Of a stretch of 64,000 nucleotides of DNA, positions 18,582-27,261 are shown one piece after another. The translations under genes were made by a program, and so were the position numbers. The stretch spans positions 1 through 64,000 of the forward strand of contig NZ_JAIUMR010000009.1 in assembly GCF_022565475.1 (NCBI RefSeq). Direction: 5' to 3'. This DNA comes from Aliidiomarina sp. (GTDB lineage Bacteria; Pseudomonadota; Gammaproteobacteria; Enterobacterales; Alteromonadaceae). A model generated the notes under the pieces. It was given only the letters and a program-made list of their open reading frames with translations. It had not been told where the DNA came from and made no database searches. Every line of letters starts with the position of its first letter. Position 1 is the first letter of the stretch.

Positions 18582-18598
18582 GGAAATTTCTCAAGTTC

Positions 18599-19714
18599 CT
18601 AGTCAGTATTATCCTGGAATGCAGCTGCAAACACAGGGAACCAAGCGTCCAGTTGCGCAGCGCTCACTGGCTCGTCATCAATTTGCGCGACAATATATGT
18701 CGTACCATCACGCTCATCTACCGTGAACACCACGTCGGTGCCACGACTTAAATCTAAATCACCATCGGCGGAACGCGACCAAAATGCCAAACGACGGAAG
18801 AAACCGCGTTTACCACCTGGTTCATACGCTGTGTAGTACGTTCCTTCACTTTGGTTCAAGTCTTCGATGACAAAGCCGGCGCGTTCTAAAACACCCGGCA
18901 TCAACGCCCAGGCCACGTTAAAGCTACTATCAAGAATCATTGCTGCTGTTGCATCAGCCGTTTCGCCACGACGAATTTCCACACCGGCACGGGCTGATTG
19001 CAAACGCTCGCCTTCATAACTGACCGCTAAACGACGGGAAACCGCATTGAGGAAATCAGCTTCGAGATCACGCTGTAGCATGACCGGAATTTCCTGACGA
19101 GAAACCGCGCGACCATCACGCAACCACTGAATATCAGTCGCGGTAACGTCTAACGTCGAGCTCCGGCGGTGACCTGCCGATTGCATTTCGATCCGCAACA
19201 CTTGCTCGGATGAGAAATTGATACGACTACGCGTAAACAGTGACAAAAATCCGCCTTGGCGTTGTGAATAGTGTTCTTTACGATACGGTGCAGTGACAAT
19301 CAAACGTTCAGCATCACGTTCTACAACACGCGCTCCGGTTTCTGCCACAGCCTCTTCGACCGCGTTCCAAATCCAGCTTGGCAGGTCTTCAACGCCTTCC
19401 ACTGCATCAAATGAGATTCGCGTATCACGGGTCGCTTCATCGACACGGCTTCCGGGCGCTAAGGTTAACACCTGTGCTGGCGAACGCACGCTGACAGCAG
19501 CGCCTAAAGAACCTTCGCGCTGTTGATCCGACAACTCTGGAATTTGAAATTGCGCACGTTGTGCACGCGCATCAAGGTCGGAAGGAAAAGTTAATTGGCC
19601 ACGATCTTCAACTTCAAGATAATCAAAACCACCTTCTGCTAGCTCGCGTTTTGCCGCACAGCCACTTGCTAAGATTACCGCTAAACCGATAATCCCTAAT
19701 TTATTCAACGTCAT
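18599..19714 (-). CDS. bamC: Outer-membrane assembly lipoprotein BamC
   Basis: A 371-residue lipoprotein of the BAM complex that inserts beta-barrel proteins in the outer membrane. The signal peptide ends in the lipobox ASGC (Cys19). The residues after it (ELAEGGFDYLEV) match the unstructured N-terminal region that contacts BamD, and two helix-grip domains follow (about 105-215 and 235-365). GGAG precedes the ATG. The start overlaps the end of dapA by 14 bases, so the two genes are probably translationally coupled. Confidence 0.92.
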   Translation of the reverse strand: MTLNKLGIIGLAVILASGCAAKRELAEGGFDYLEVEDRGQLTFPSDLDARAQRAQFQIPELSDQQREGSLGAAVSVRSPAQVLTLAPGSRVDEATRDTRISFDAVEGVEDLPSWIWNAVEEAVAETGARVVERDAERLIVTAPYRKEHYSQRQGGFLSLFTRSRINFSSEQVLRIEMQSAGHRRSSTLDVTATDIQWLRDGRAVSRQEIPVMLQRDLEADFLNAVSRRLAVSYEGERLQSARAGVEIRRGETADATAAMILDSSFNVAWALMPGVLERAGFVIEDLNQSEGTYYTAYEPGGKRGFFRRLAFWSRSADGDLDLSRGTDVVFTVDERDGTTYIVAQIDDEPVSAAQLDAWFPVFAAAFQDNTD

Positions 19715-20603
19715 CCGAACTCCGCTCTGTTAAGTATCCTGCATCTCTGAGTGCTTGTTCGATTACTTTTTCGTTCTCAAGTTCCGGTGGTGTCAATGGT
19801 AATCGATAATTAGGTTGAATCCAGCCCAATCGAGCCATGGCCCACTTCACTGGAATTGGATTCGCTTCAATAAACAAGGCTTGATGTAACGACGCCAATT
19901 TTGCGTCAAATTCTTCTGCAGCTGCACGATCGCCGCGGCAAGCGGCGTCAACCATACGCTTCATCGTTTGCGGCATGAGGTTAGCCGTCACGCTAATCAC
20001 GCCATGGCCTCCGGCCAACATAAATTCACGTGCAGTCGGATCATCGCCGGACAGTAACAAGAAGTCATGGCCACATAAACGCTGAAGTTCAGCCACGCGT
20101 TCAACGTCGCCCGTTGCTTCTTTTATGCCGACAATATTTTGGTTCTGCGCCAGCTCAGCGACTAATTCCGGCAACATGTCACAGCCTGTGCGGCCGGGTA
20201 CATTGTAGAGAAACTGCGGCAAATCGCTGGCTTCACTGACATGTTTGTAGTGCTCTAACAGACCACGGCGACTGGGTTTATTGTAATAAGGGGTGACATT
20301 AAGGAATCCGTCTACCCCTAACACAGCAATGCGCTCGGTGAGTTGCACTGCTTCTTGAGTTGAATTTGAGCCATTGCCTGCAATAACGCGAATTCGGCCA
20401 TCTGCCAATTCGACGGTGGCACGAACAACATCAACATGCTCATCATGGCTCAACGTTGGCGATTCACCCGTCGTTCCCACGGAAACGATTGCGTCTGTGC
20501 CATATTGCACATGGAATTCAACCAATTCGGCGAGGAGTTTATAATCAACATTACCGTTGCTGGTAAACGGGGTGACGAGCGCCACCATACTGCCGGTTAG
20601 CAT
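19701..20603 (-). CDS. dapA: 4-hydroxy-tetrahydrodipicolinate synthase
   Basis: A 300-residue class I aldolase that condenses pyruvate with aspartate semialdehyde, the first committed step of the diaminopimelate/lysine pathway. The Schiff-base lysine is Lys161 in GIKEATGD, the proton-relay tyrosine is Tyr133 in LYNVPGRTG, and Thr44-Thr45 lie in VGTTGESP, the same numbering as the E. coli enzyme. It leads the dapA-bamC-purC operon. It is divergent from bcp. Confidence 0.96.
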   Translation of the reverse strand: MLTGSMVALVTPFTSNGNVDYKLLAELVEFHVQYGTDAIVSVGTTGESPTLSHDEHVDVVRATVELADGRIRVIAGNGSNSTQEAVQLTERIAVLGVDGFLNVTPYYNKPSRRGLLEHYKHVSEASDLPQFLYNVPGRTGCDMLPELVAELAQNQNIVGIKEATGDVERVAELQRLCGHDFLLLSGDDPTAREFMLAGGHGVISVTANLMPQTMKRMVDAACRGDRAAAEEFDAKLASLHQALFIEANPIPVKWAMARLGWIQPNYRLPLTPPELENEKVIEQALRDAGYLTERSSDDVE

Positions 20604-20742
20604 AGATTCTCCCTCTTAAAATAAGGGCTCAATCTTACTTGTGTGGCACGTTAATGACAAGAGCAGTTCACTGGCTTCTGCACGGTTTCTATGCTTTCAT
20701 GTGCTAACGAGGCTTTACATTTCAATGTGAGGAAAATAATTC

Positions 20743-21204
20743 ATGAAAACTTTGCAAGTGGGCGACGCCGCTCCAATGTTCACTTTACCCGACCAAAATG
20801 GCGACGCCGTCAGTTTAAAAGAACTTCTTAAAAGCGCTCAAGTTCTGGTTTATTTTTATCCGAAAGCGATGACCCCAGGCTGCACTGTGCAAGCTCAGAA
20901 GCTCCGCGATGCGCGCGATGAACTCGCTGCCAAAGGTGTCACTGTCGTCGGTATCAGTCCTGACGCGCCGAAGCGTCTAGCAAAGTTCACCGAACGTGAC
21001 GAACTTAACTTTACGCTGCTCAGCGATGAACAACATGAAGTTGCCAATGCATTCGGTGTTTGGGGTCCAAAAAAATTCATGGGCCGCGAATACGACGGCA
21101 TCCACCGCATCAGCTTCCTCATCGGCAAGGACGGTAAGGTCGCTCACCTCTTCGACAAATTCAAAACCAAAGATCACCACGAAGTCGTTCTCGCCGCGCT
21201 TTAG
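20743..21204 (+). CDS. bcp: Peroxiredoxin of the Bcp/PrxQ family
   Basis: A 153-residue thiol peroxidase that reduces hydroperoxides. The peroxidatic cysteine is Cys47 in AMTPGCTVQA. In E. coli Bcp a second cysteine follows five residues later; here that position is Gln52 and there is no other cysteine, so it probably works by a 1-Cys mechanism needing an external thiol. The length is normal. dapA lies divergently upstream and the convergent perM follows after a repeat-filled spacer, as is common for this locus. Confidence 0.93.
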   Translation: MKTLQVGDAAPMFTLPDQNGDAVSLKELLKSAQVLVYFYPKAMTPGCTVQAQKLRDARDELAAKGVTVVGISPDAPKRLAKFTERDELNFTLLSDEQHEVANAFGVWGPKKFMGREYDGIHRISFLIGKDGKVAHLFDKFKTKDHHEVVLAAL

Positions 21205-21229
21205 GCTTTGGCTTCGGCTTTGGCTTCCG

Positions 21230-21330
21230 TGGGTGGGGTTGTGGATGTTCAGAGACGCCGTAAACCCATCCATGGGGGCTTGGACGCGGCATCCATGCCG
21301 CGTACACTCTGCCCATCCACAACCCCACCC
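21230..21330. repeat. Inverted repeat flanking the tandem array
   Basis: GGGTGGGGTTGTGGATG at 21230-21246 is the exact reverse complement of 21314-21330, the first unit of the tandem repeat. With some mismatches the match extends to about 27 bases on each side. It would let the transcript downstream of bcp form a long hairpin enclosing the GCGGCATCCATGCCGC inner palindrome (around 21286-21301). Confidence 0.6.
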
Positions 21331-21471
21331 ACTCGCGCTAAGCCGCCGCAGCCATGCCGCGTATACTCTGACCATCCACAACCCCACCCACTCGCGCTAA
21401 GCCGTCGCAGCCATGCCGCGTACACTCTGACCGACCGCAAACTCACCCACTCACGCTAAGCCGCCGTAGCC
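21295..21471. repeat. Three tandem 59-bp units between bcp and perM
   Basis: Units start at ATGCCGCGTACACTCT (21295), at the near-identical copy at 21354 and at the copy at 21413; the period is exactly 59. The third unit is more diverged. Because 59 is not a multiple of three, the open frames across it are not a repetitive protein. The location between convergent genes, the GC-rich palindromic core and the inverted partner upstream suggest a REP/BIME-like intergenic element. Confidence 0.75.
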
Positions 21472-21482
21472 ATGCTCACTCG

Positions 21483-22544
21483 TTAAGCGATTTCTTCTTT
21501 GTGCGAAGAGAGTGCGGTAATGACGGCTTTGACGAGGCTGGCAAGCGGGATGGCGAAGAAGACGCCCCAGAAGCCCCAAATTGCGCCGAAGATGAGCACC
21601 GCCGCGATAATGTAGACAGGGTGCAGTGCGACGGCTTCGGAGAAGAGAATGGGTACGAGGACGTTGCCGTCCAAAGCTTGCAGGATGCCGTAAGCAAAAA
21701 TCAACCAGAATAGGGTCATCGACAAGCCGAATTGGAACAGGCCGACGAGCGCTATCGGTATGGTGACGACGGCGGCGCCGATATACGGTACGAGCACGGA
21801 GAAACCAACGAGGGTTGCCAGCAGTGCCGCGTAACGGAGGTCGAAAAAGTAAAACGTTGCATACGCGGCTAGTCCGACGATGATAATTTCGAGCGCTTTA
21901 CCACGAATGTAGTTCATGATCTGCAGGTTCATTTCCGTTCCAACTTGGCTAATCAAGCGACGTTGTTCAGGCAGGATGCGGTTGAAATGATTGAGCAGTA
22001 GGTCTTTGTCTTTGAGCATGAAAAAGACCAGTAATGGGACGATGATGGTGTACACCAATAGGACTGCGAGCAGCATTAAGGTGTTCCACGAGCGCTCGAG
22101 GATGGTTTGTCCGAGCGTCAGCAAGCGGTCATTCACTTTATCCGTAAACAGTTGCAGTTGTGATGCATCGATAAATGCAGGCGCGACGTCTTCGACGCTT
22201 TCCATCATTTCTCGCCAGGCTTGGGCGATTTGTGGCAGCTCGGCGAGTAAATTGACGCTTTGTTGCCAAATGACGGGAACTAAAAACACGATCGACGCGA
22301 AAAAAAATGCCAAAAAGAAAGTAAAGACGAGAAACACGGCATAGAGTCGCTTGAAACCGAATCGTTGCAGCCGGTTGACTGGCCATTCAAGGAGGTAAGC
22401 AAGCGCGATAGCAACGAGGATTGGTGCCAGAACGGTACCAAAGAATATGATGAGGCCAAAGCCTATCAATAGTAATAGGGTTAGCGTGACCGCATTGGGA
22501 TCGGAGAATCGTCGTTGAAACCAATCACGTATGTATCCAAGCAT
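21483..22544 (-). CDS. perM: AI-2E-family permease PerM
   Basis: A 353-residue inner-membrane protein of the AI-2E transporter superfamily, with a pair of N-terminal helices, a helical soluble segment (about 85-150) and several further helices. The conserved PYIGAAVVTIPIALVGL and GNVLVPILFSEAVALHP segments are present. The neighbours bepA and yfgD match the E. coli perM locus, which supports that name within the family. It is divergent from bepA. The transported compound is unknown. Confidence 0.87.
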   Translation of the reverse strand: MLGYIRDWFQRRFSDPNAVTLTLLLLIGFGLIIFFGTVLAPILVAIALAYLLEWPVNRLQRFGFKRLYAVFLVFTFFLAFFFASIVFLVPVIWQQSVNLLAELPQIAQAWREMMESVEDVAPAFIDASQLQLFTDKVNDRLLTLGQTILERSWNTLMLLAVLLVYTIIVPLLVFFMLKDKDLLLNHFNRILPEQRRLISQVGTEMNLQIMNYIRGKALEIIIVGLAAYATFYFFDLRYAALLATLVGFSVLVPYIGAAVVTIPIALVGLFQFGLSMTLFWLIFAYGILQALDGNVLVPILFSEAVALHPVYIIAAVLIFGAIWGFWGVFFAIPLASLVKAVITALSSHKEEIA

Positions 22545-22795
22545 TACAGCACATCCTCTTTAATGTCCGCGCGGCGCTATTCTAAGTCGGCGCGGATGTC
22601 ACTCTATACTAACGCAGAACACTCGACAATGACTACTCGCCTTATTGCCAATTCCGCATTCGATTAGGCGGTGCATTTCCGTTTAGAACTGGTAAACTCA
22701 CGACATGAACTTGTCGTTGATGTTTTTCGTAGTACGGAACTACGGACAAGAAATAACGTCTCAGCTAGTATTGCAGCACAAGGAGATTCCCGCGC

Positions 22796-24280
22796 ATGTT
22801 GAAAGCCTTCTGGCCCAAGCTTTTATTGCTGTCATGCACGGCTTTATTGGTTTTTTTTCTGCCTTTTTCGCAACAAAATGCGCAAGCTCAAAGTCGTGAA
22901 GTTCCCACCATTGGCACGACGGGCGGCGCTTTTATGTCGATTGAACGGGAGCGTTTAATCGGTGAACACTATATGCGGGAGATTCGCGGCTTAGCGCCGG
23001 TCATTGACGATCCTGTATTGCGTGAATACTTAAATGGTGTCGGCAATCGTTTGGTGCGCCATGCGGATAATGTCCGCTACCCTTTTCACTTTTTCTGGAT
23101 CCGTGACGACAGTATTAACGCCTTCGCTTTCTTAGGTGGCTATATTGGCGTCCACTCTGGGCTGGTTTTAGAAGCCCGCGATGAGTCGGAACTCGCTGCG
23201 GTGCTTGCCCACGAAATTGCGCACGTCACGCAACGTCACATTGCCCGTAACATGGAGCGGATGACGGCAGCAGCACCTCTGACGTTGGCGCAAGTCCTCG
23301 GTGGTATTTTGGTCGGGATCGTGAATCCGCAACTCGGTATGGCGGTGTTGTCAACCGGCCTTGCGGGTCTACAGCAACGGCAAATTAACTACACGCGTCA
23401 ATTTGAACTTGAGGCAGACCGCGTGGGTATGACCACGCTTGCCCGTGCCGGCTATGACCCAGAGGGCGCGCCGCGCTTCTTTAGTCGTCTTGCTGCTCGT
23501 TATCGTTACGCCACCCAACTGCCGCAATTTTTAATGACGCACCCTTTGCCTGAATCTCGGATTGCCGACACGCGAGCGCGGGCACAGGCTTTAGGTGCTG
23601 TGCCGCTCGATCCGGTACTTGATTTTGAGCTCGCTAAAATGCGCTTACGGGTGCGCTACTCGAATCGTTCAGCACGCGATTTATTGCTCGACTTTAATGA
23701 AGAGGCTCGCCGTGCGACGCATCCAATTCAGCAGCAAGCCTTTCAGTATGGTCGGGCGTTGGCTTTGCATCAATTAGAGCGCTTCGCTGAAGCGCAAGCA
23801 ATCATGGAGGATCTAATCGCCGCCGAGCCGATGAATTTGTTTTATTTAGATACCCGTACCGATGTTTACGTTGGTCAGCAACAATATCAGCAAGCAGTCG
23901 ATTGGCTAACGCGGGAATATATGCGCCGTCCGAATAACCAAGTGGTGACGTTGAATCTGGCATATGCGGCAAACTATGCTCAAGAGTTTCAGCTTAGTCG
24001 AGTGATTTTAAATGACTATTTAGTGCACAACAAACAAGATGTGGTGGCTTGGCAATTGCTGCAAGAGGCGCATCAGCGTGGAGGAAACGCCGTGGCTGCC
24101 CATGAAGCGACGGCCGAGATCCTCGCCTTACGGGGTAATTTCCGCTTAGCAATTGAGGAGCTACATTCGGCTTTTAGTAAAGCTGCGGAAAGTAATACTT
24201 CGACGCGCCAGCGCATTCAAGCTCGGATTCAGCAATTCCGCGCTCTTGAAGCCGAAAAGAACCGTGCTTTTGACTTTTAG
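22796..24280 (+). CDS. bepA: Periplasmic metalloprotease/chaperone BepA
   Basis: A 494-residue M48-family zinc protease that helps or degrades outer-membrane proteins such as LptD and BamA. There is an N-terminal signal peptide (hydrophobic 8-24, probable cleavage near AQA-QS). The zinc motif is HEIAH (139-143) and the third ligand lies in ELEAD (204-208), almost the same numbering as E. coli. The C-terminal half (about 305-490) is a helical TPR domain. AAGGAGATTCCCGCGC precedes the ATG. It is the first gene of bepA-yfgD-DUF2069. Confidence 0.93.
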   Translation: MLKAFWPKLLLLSCTALLVFFLPFSQQNAQAQSREVPTIGTTGGAFMSIERERLIGEHYMREIRGLAPVIDDPVLREYLNGVGNRLVRHADNVRYPFHFFWIRDDSINAFAFLGGYIGVHSGLVLEARDESELAAVLAHEIAHVTQRHIARNMERMTAAAPLTLAQVLGGILVGIVNPQLGMAVLSTGLAGLQQRQINYTRQFELEADRVGMTTLARAGYDPEGAPRFFSRLAARYRYATQLPQFLMTHPLPESRIADTRARAQALGAVPLDPVLDFELAKMRLRVRYSNRSARDLLLDFNEEARRATHPIQQQAFQYGRALALHQLERFAEAQAIMEDLIAAEPMNLFYLDTRTDVYVGQQQYQQAVDWLTREYMRRPNNQVVTLNLAYAANYAQEFQLSRVILNDYLVHNKQDVVAWQLLQEAHQRGGNAVAAHEATAEILALRGNFRLAIEELHSAFSKAAESNTSTRQRIQARIQQFRALEAEKNRAFDF

Positions 24281-24330
24281 CGAAATCTCAGTAAAGTGCA
24301 GCAAAACTTTTATTGTTGATAAGGACTGAC

Positions 24331-24687
24331 ATGGCCGCTTTTACCATTTTTCATAATCCACGTTGCTCAAAAAGCCGACAAACCTTGCAGCTGCTGCAAG
24401 AGAATGGCATTGAACCTACTGTCGTGGAGTATTTAAAAACACCACCGTCAGGCGCCGACATTCTCAAGCTTGCGGCGAATCTGCGTCGCCCTGTGGCTGC
24501 TTTGTTGCGCAACAAAGAAGATGAATACAAAGCATTGAAACTGAAAGAGTTTAATGGTTCCGACGCTGAATTAGCCGACATTGTTGCCAGCCATCCAAAA
24601 CTACTTGAACGCCCTATCGTTGTGCGTGAGAGCGATAATGAAGCGCGTATTGGTCGTCCACCCGAAACTGTCTTGGAGCTCCTGTGA
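24331..24687 (+). CDS. yfgD: ArsC-family reductase YfgD
   Basis: A 118-residue ArsC-like protein with the catalytic loop PRCSKSRQTL (Cys10 in the CxxxR arrangement) and the later RPIVV and GRPPE segments. Family members reduce arsenate with glutathione and glutaredoxin; the branch next to bepA is assigned as YfgD and its in vivo substrate is not proven. AAGGACTGAC stands before the ATG at 24331. The last bases overlap the next gene (GTGA). Confidence 0.88.
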   Translation: MAAFTIFHNPRCSKSRQTLQLLQENGIEPTVVEYLKTPPSGADILKLAANLRRPVAALLRNKEDEYKALKLKEFNGSDAELADIVASHPKLLERPIVVRESDNEARIGRPPETVLELL

Positions 24688-25109
24688 AACCAGCTTGGTT
24701 AACTTCTGCCGCGTTTTATCGCAAACTGACTTTGGTATGTTACCCAAGTTTATTAGTCTTCGTTATTCTTTGGCATGCGTTGCTCGCACCCAATGAATTT
24801 TTAAGCACTTGGTTAGTTTTAGCCATTTGGGTTACGCCCTTGCTGTTTCCGCTAAAAGGCATTTTACAGGGAAATCCCTATACCCATGCATGGTCGAACT
24901 TCATTCTCATTTTCTATTTTTTGCATAGTTTAACGACGTTATACACGCACCCCGACGAACGTTTGTGGGCAGCAATTGAATTGTTATTGACCACAGGTGC
25001 GTTTATTGGCGCGACCTACTATGCGCGTTATCGTGGTCGCGAATTAGGGTTGGGAATTAAGCGCAAGAAAGATGAGGCGGTCGTCACCAATGCCGGTAAA
25101 CGCGGTTAA
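24684..25109 (+). CDS. DUF2069-family membrane protein
   Basis: A 141-residue protein with four hydrophobic helices (about 14-35, 41-58, 65-82 and 92-112) and a basic C-terminal tail, matching DUF2069, an inner-membrane family of unknown function found at this locus in many gammaproteobacteria. It starts with GTG in a GTGA overlap with yfgD. Its 3' end overlaps the convergent hda gene by four bases. Confidence 0.82.
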   Translation: MKPAWLTSAAFYRKLTLVCYPSLLVFVILWHALLAPNEFLSTWLVLAIWVTPLLFPLKGILQGNPYTHAWSNFILIFYFLHSLTTLYTHPDERLWAAIELLLTTGAFIGATYYARYRGRELGLGIKRKKDEAVVTNAGKRG

Positions 25110-25843
25110 AGTTTCAAAACTTGTTTGACGAACGGTACGGTTAATCGTCGTTGCTGGGCCATTGATGCTTTATCCAAGCGGTCCAGTAACGCCATCAAGG
25201 CATGCATATCGCGCTCGACGCGCAATAACAAAAACTCGCCAACCTCTTTTGGTAATTCAATGCCGCGCATCTTCGCATGTTGATGCAAGGCACGAAATTT
25301 TTCGGCATCGGTTAACGCATCAAGCTTGAAAGTTACGGCAATTTGCAGTCGTGAGCGTAAATCGGCAAGCTCAATCGGCATGGTATTCGCATTTTGTTGT
25401 GCGCTCATGACCATCCATCCATGGCGTTGATCAGTCAGCCGATTAATCAAAGCAAATAACCCTTCTGCCCATTCACGATTCGCTGTCACTGCATCAATGT
25501 CATCCAAGACTATTAAGTCGTAGGTTTCTAAGCCGTGCAGAATTTGTACCGCGTTAGGTTGCTGAAGTTCACTCAGCGGTAAATAAATACTCTGAAGTTG
25601 GCCTTCAGCCGCCGCTTCGGACAAGGCGCACAGCAAGTGACTTTTGCCCTGCCCGTGACCACCAACCAATAATGAAAATTGCTGCTCGGGTCGCCACGCT
25701 TGACTTAACAAGCCGCGCAGATGTTTCACCGCCGCTTCATTTTTACCACTGACAAAGGTGGCAAAACTGGCGTGAACCGGCAATTGTACCGGCAGCGCCA
25801 GCTGGCGATGATGTTGTTGATCATGCCTCAGTGTTACTGCCAT
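25106..25843 (-). CDS. hda: DnaA regulatory inactivator Hda
   Basis: A 245-residue AAA+ protein that, with the DNA-loaded sliding clamp, makes DnaA hydrolyse its ATP after replication starts. The N-terminal clamp-binding motif QLALP is at 14-18. Walker A is GGHGQGKSH (about 61-69) and Walker B is LIVLDDID (about 109-116). DLRSRL supplies the arginine finger region. The start overlaps the end of the DUF2066 gene by ten bases, so hda is probably translated from a DUF2066-hda message whose promoter region contains a perfect DnaA box. Confidence 0.92.
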   Translation of the reverse strand: MAVTLRHDQQHHRQLALPVQLPVHASFATFVSGKNEAAVKHLRGLLSQAWRPEQQFSLLVGGHGQGKSHLLCALSEAAAEGQLQSIYLPLSELQQPNAVQILHGLETYDLIVLDDIDAVTANREWAEGLFALINRLTDQRHGWMVMSAQQNANTMPIELADLRSRLQIAVTFKLDALTDAEKFRALHQHAKMRGIELPKEVGEFLLLRVERDMHALMALLDRLDKASMAQQRRLTVPFVKQVLKL

Positions 25844-27063
25844 TCGAACTCCACATCAGGCTCATCGCTCAACACGACTTCGCTCACGGCCGGCTCGTCA
25901 GTATCACCTTCGGCAACCGGCGACAAGCGCAATGCCGTGCGGCGTAATCGGCGGTCAAAGTCCAAGGCTTGGGCCAAAGCCTGCGCTCCACCGCGAATCA
26001 CCACGGTAAAGTCCGCAACACCTTGCTGGAACTGTTGCAAATGCACCGACTGCACTTGCGCTTGTGACGTAAGTAAATTCTCAGCACTCAAAACTTGGCT
26101 AACTTGCCGCAAACCGACGATACGAACGCGAATCTGCGCCATTTCACGGTCGCCACGACTAATAAAAATCGCGGCGATCCGATCCGAGACTTCATGGACA
26201 AATTGCTCGGCTAAGCTCGCTTCGTCGTCGCCAACCATAAAGGTGTTGAAACTCATATCGCCGACGATGACCGTCGCTTCTAAGATCAGTGGTCGTTCAT
26301 CATCTAATGGTTCGTCAGTTACAACTTCAACCTCAATTCCTTCTCTATCGTCAACGTTCTCGGCAAAGTAATCCTCTTCCACTTGGCGATACATCCGCGC
26401 ACTGACAATACCACTGACCGGATAACGCTCTGACGCGCGCAGGACTTCGCGTTGGAAACGTCCCCAAACGTCGCGCGGACCGATTGCCATTTGATCTTCA
26501 AGATCCATGAGCGGCATTAAAATCTCGACGCCACGACGTTGCGTGGTGGCACGGAGGGCCTGCAAAAACTCTCGCTCTTCACTGCGGGTCACGAGCCGAA
26601 CCCCAAGTTCAGGGTGATCTTCAGCCAGCCACAGTAGTAAGTTCGGCCGTTGTCCGGTCCACAGCGGCACATTTGCCTGCTGCAGTAATTGGCGCACTCG
26701 GGTTTCGTCAAAGCTTGCCTGTAAGTACAGCTGACCGTCACGCTGCTGATAACCAAACTGCAACAGGTAATCATTTACTTGCCGCAACTCTGCACGCACG
26801 CGTTCGTGCTCGAGCACTTCAGTAGTTCCCGTTAAACGCACTAAAACTTCTCGAAAAATAGTGGGCAATTCCCGCTGCCGTTCATTTCGGGTTTGACCCT
26901 CGACGGCAATTTCACCACGCAACAAATCACTCAGCGGCCCTTGCAGAGCCTGCACCGGAAACACCATCAGTAGCGCTAAAAACAACCCCACAACCGAAAC
27001 TGTAATGCGTGTTTGTGCTGACTGCTTAAACTGTCTTTGAGTTTGGGAAAAATGCTTGCGCAC
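25834..27063 (-). CDS. DUF2066-family periplasmic protein
   Basis: A 409-residue protein of the DUF2066 family, usually encoded just before hda in Alteromonadales-like genomes. A hydrophobic signal segment (TVSVVGLFLALLMVFPVQA) lies about 22 residues in, so export is likely. The DLLRGEIAVEGQ and REVLVRLTG segments are characteristic. The start is taken as GTG at 27063, because AAGGCGG lies the right distance upstream; the open frame runs further to 27276 but has no ribosome site and crosses the divergent promoter. Function is unknown. Confidence 0.78.
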   Translation of the reverse strand: MRKHFSQTQRQFKQSAQTRITVSVVGLFLALLMVFPVQALQGPLSDLLRGEIAVEGQTRNERQRELPTIFREVLVRLTGTTEVLEHERVRAELRQVNDYLLQFGYQQRDGQLYLQASFDETRVRQLLQQANVPLWTGQRPNLLLWLAEDHPELGVRLVTRSEEREFLQALRATTQRRGVEILMPLMDLEDQMAIGPRDVWGRFQREVLRASERYPVSGIVSARMYRQVEEDYFAENVDDREGIEVEVVTDEPLDDERPLILEATVIVGDMSFNTFMVGDDEASLAEQFVHEVSDRIAAIFISRGDREMAQIRVRIVGLRQVSQVLSAENLLTSQAQVQSVHLQQFQQGVADFTVVIRGGAQALAQALDFDRRLRRTALRLSPVAEGDTDEPAVSEVVLSDEPDVEFEWQ

Positions 27064-27131
27064 AATAACCGCCTTATTAACTTCGTTACTTTGATGATAA
27101 ACGCCTGCCGAGGTAACGGCAAGTAACAAAC

Positions 27132-27140
27132 TGTGGATAA
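27132..27140 (-). promoter_or_regulatory. Perfect DnaA box upstream of DUF2066-hda
   Basis: TGTGGATAA is the exact complement of the strong box TTATCCACA. It lies 69 bases upstream of the DUF2066 start and 122 bases upstream of the divergent MFS gene. DnaA-ATP control of the gene for its own inactivator is an attractive but untested reading. Confidence 0.5.
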
Positions 27141-27261
27141 GTACTGGAGATTTTTGGGGAAATTGTGGCCAAATTCGATTCTCACTGTTAAAGTACTTGC
27201 TACCCCAGAATGTCACGACAAAACCGTACTTGCGGACCAGACCACAAGGATCGCTACCTCG

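Noticed and set aside
18094-18726. 210-residue open frame antisense to purC and bamC
   Set aside because: It lies wholly opposite two well-supported genes, has no domain signature and no convincing ribosome site; it is a codon-bias shadow.
20996-21459. Open frames running through the bcp end and the 59-bp repeats
   Set aside because: The period is not a multiple of three, the frames overlap bcp, and the products are Pro/His/Arg-rich noise without a ribosome site.
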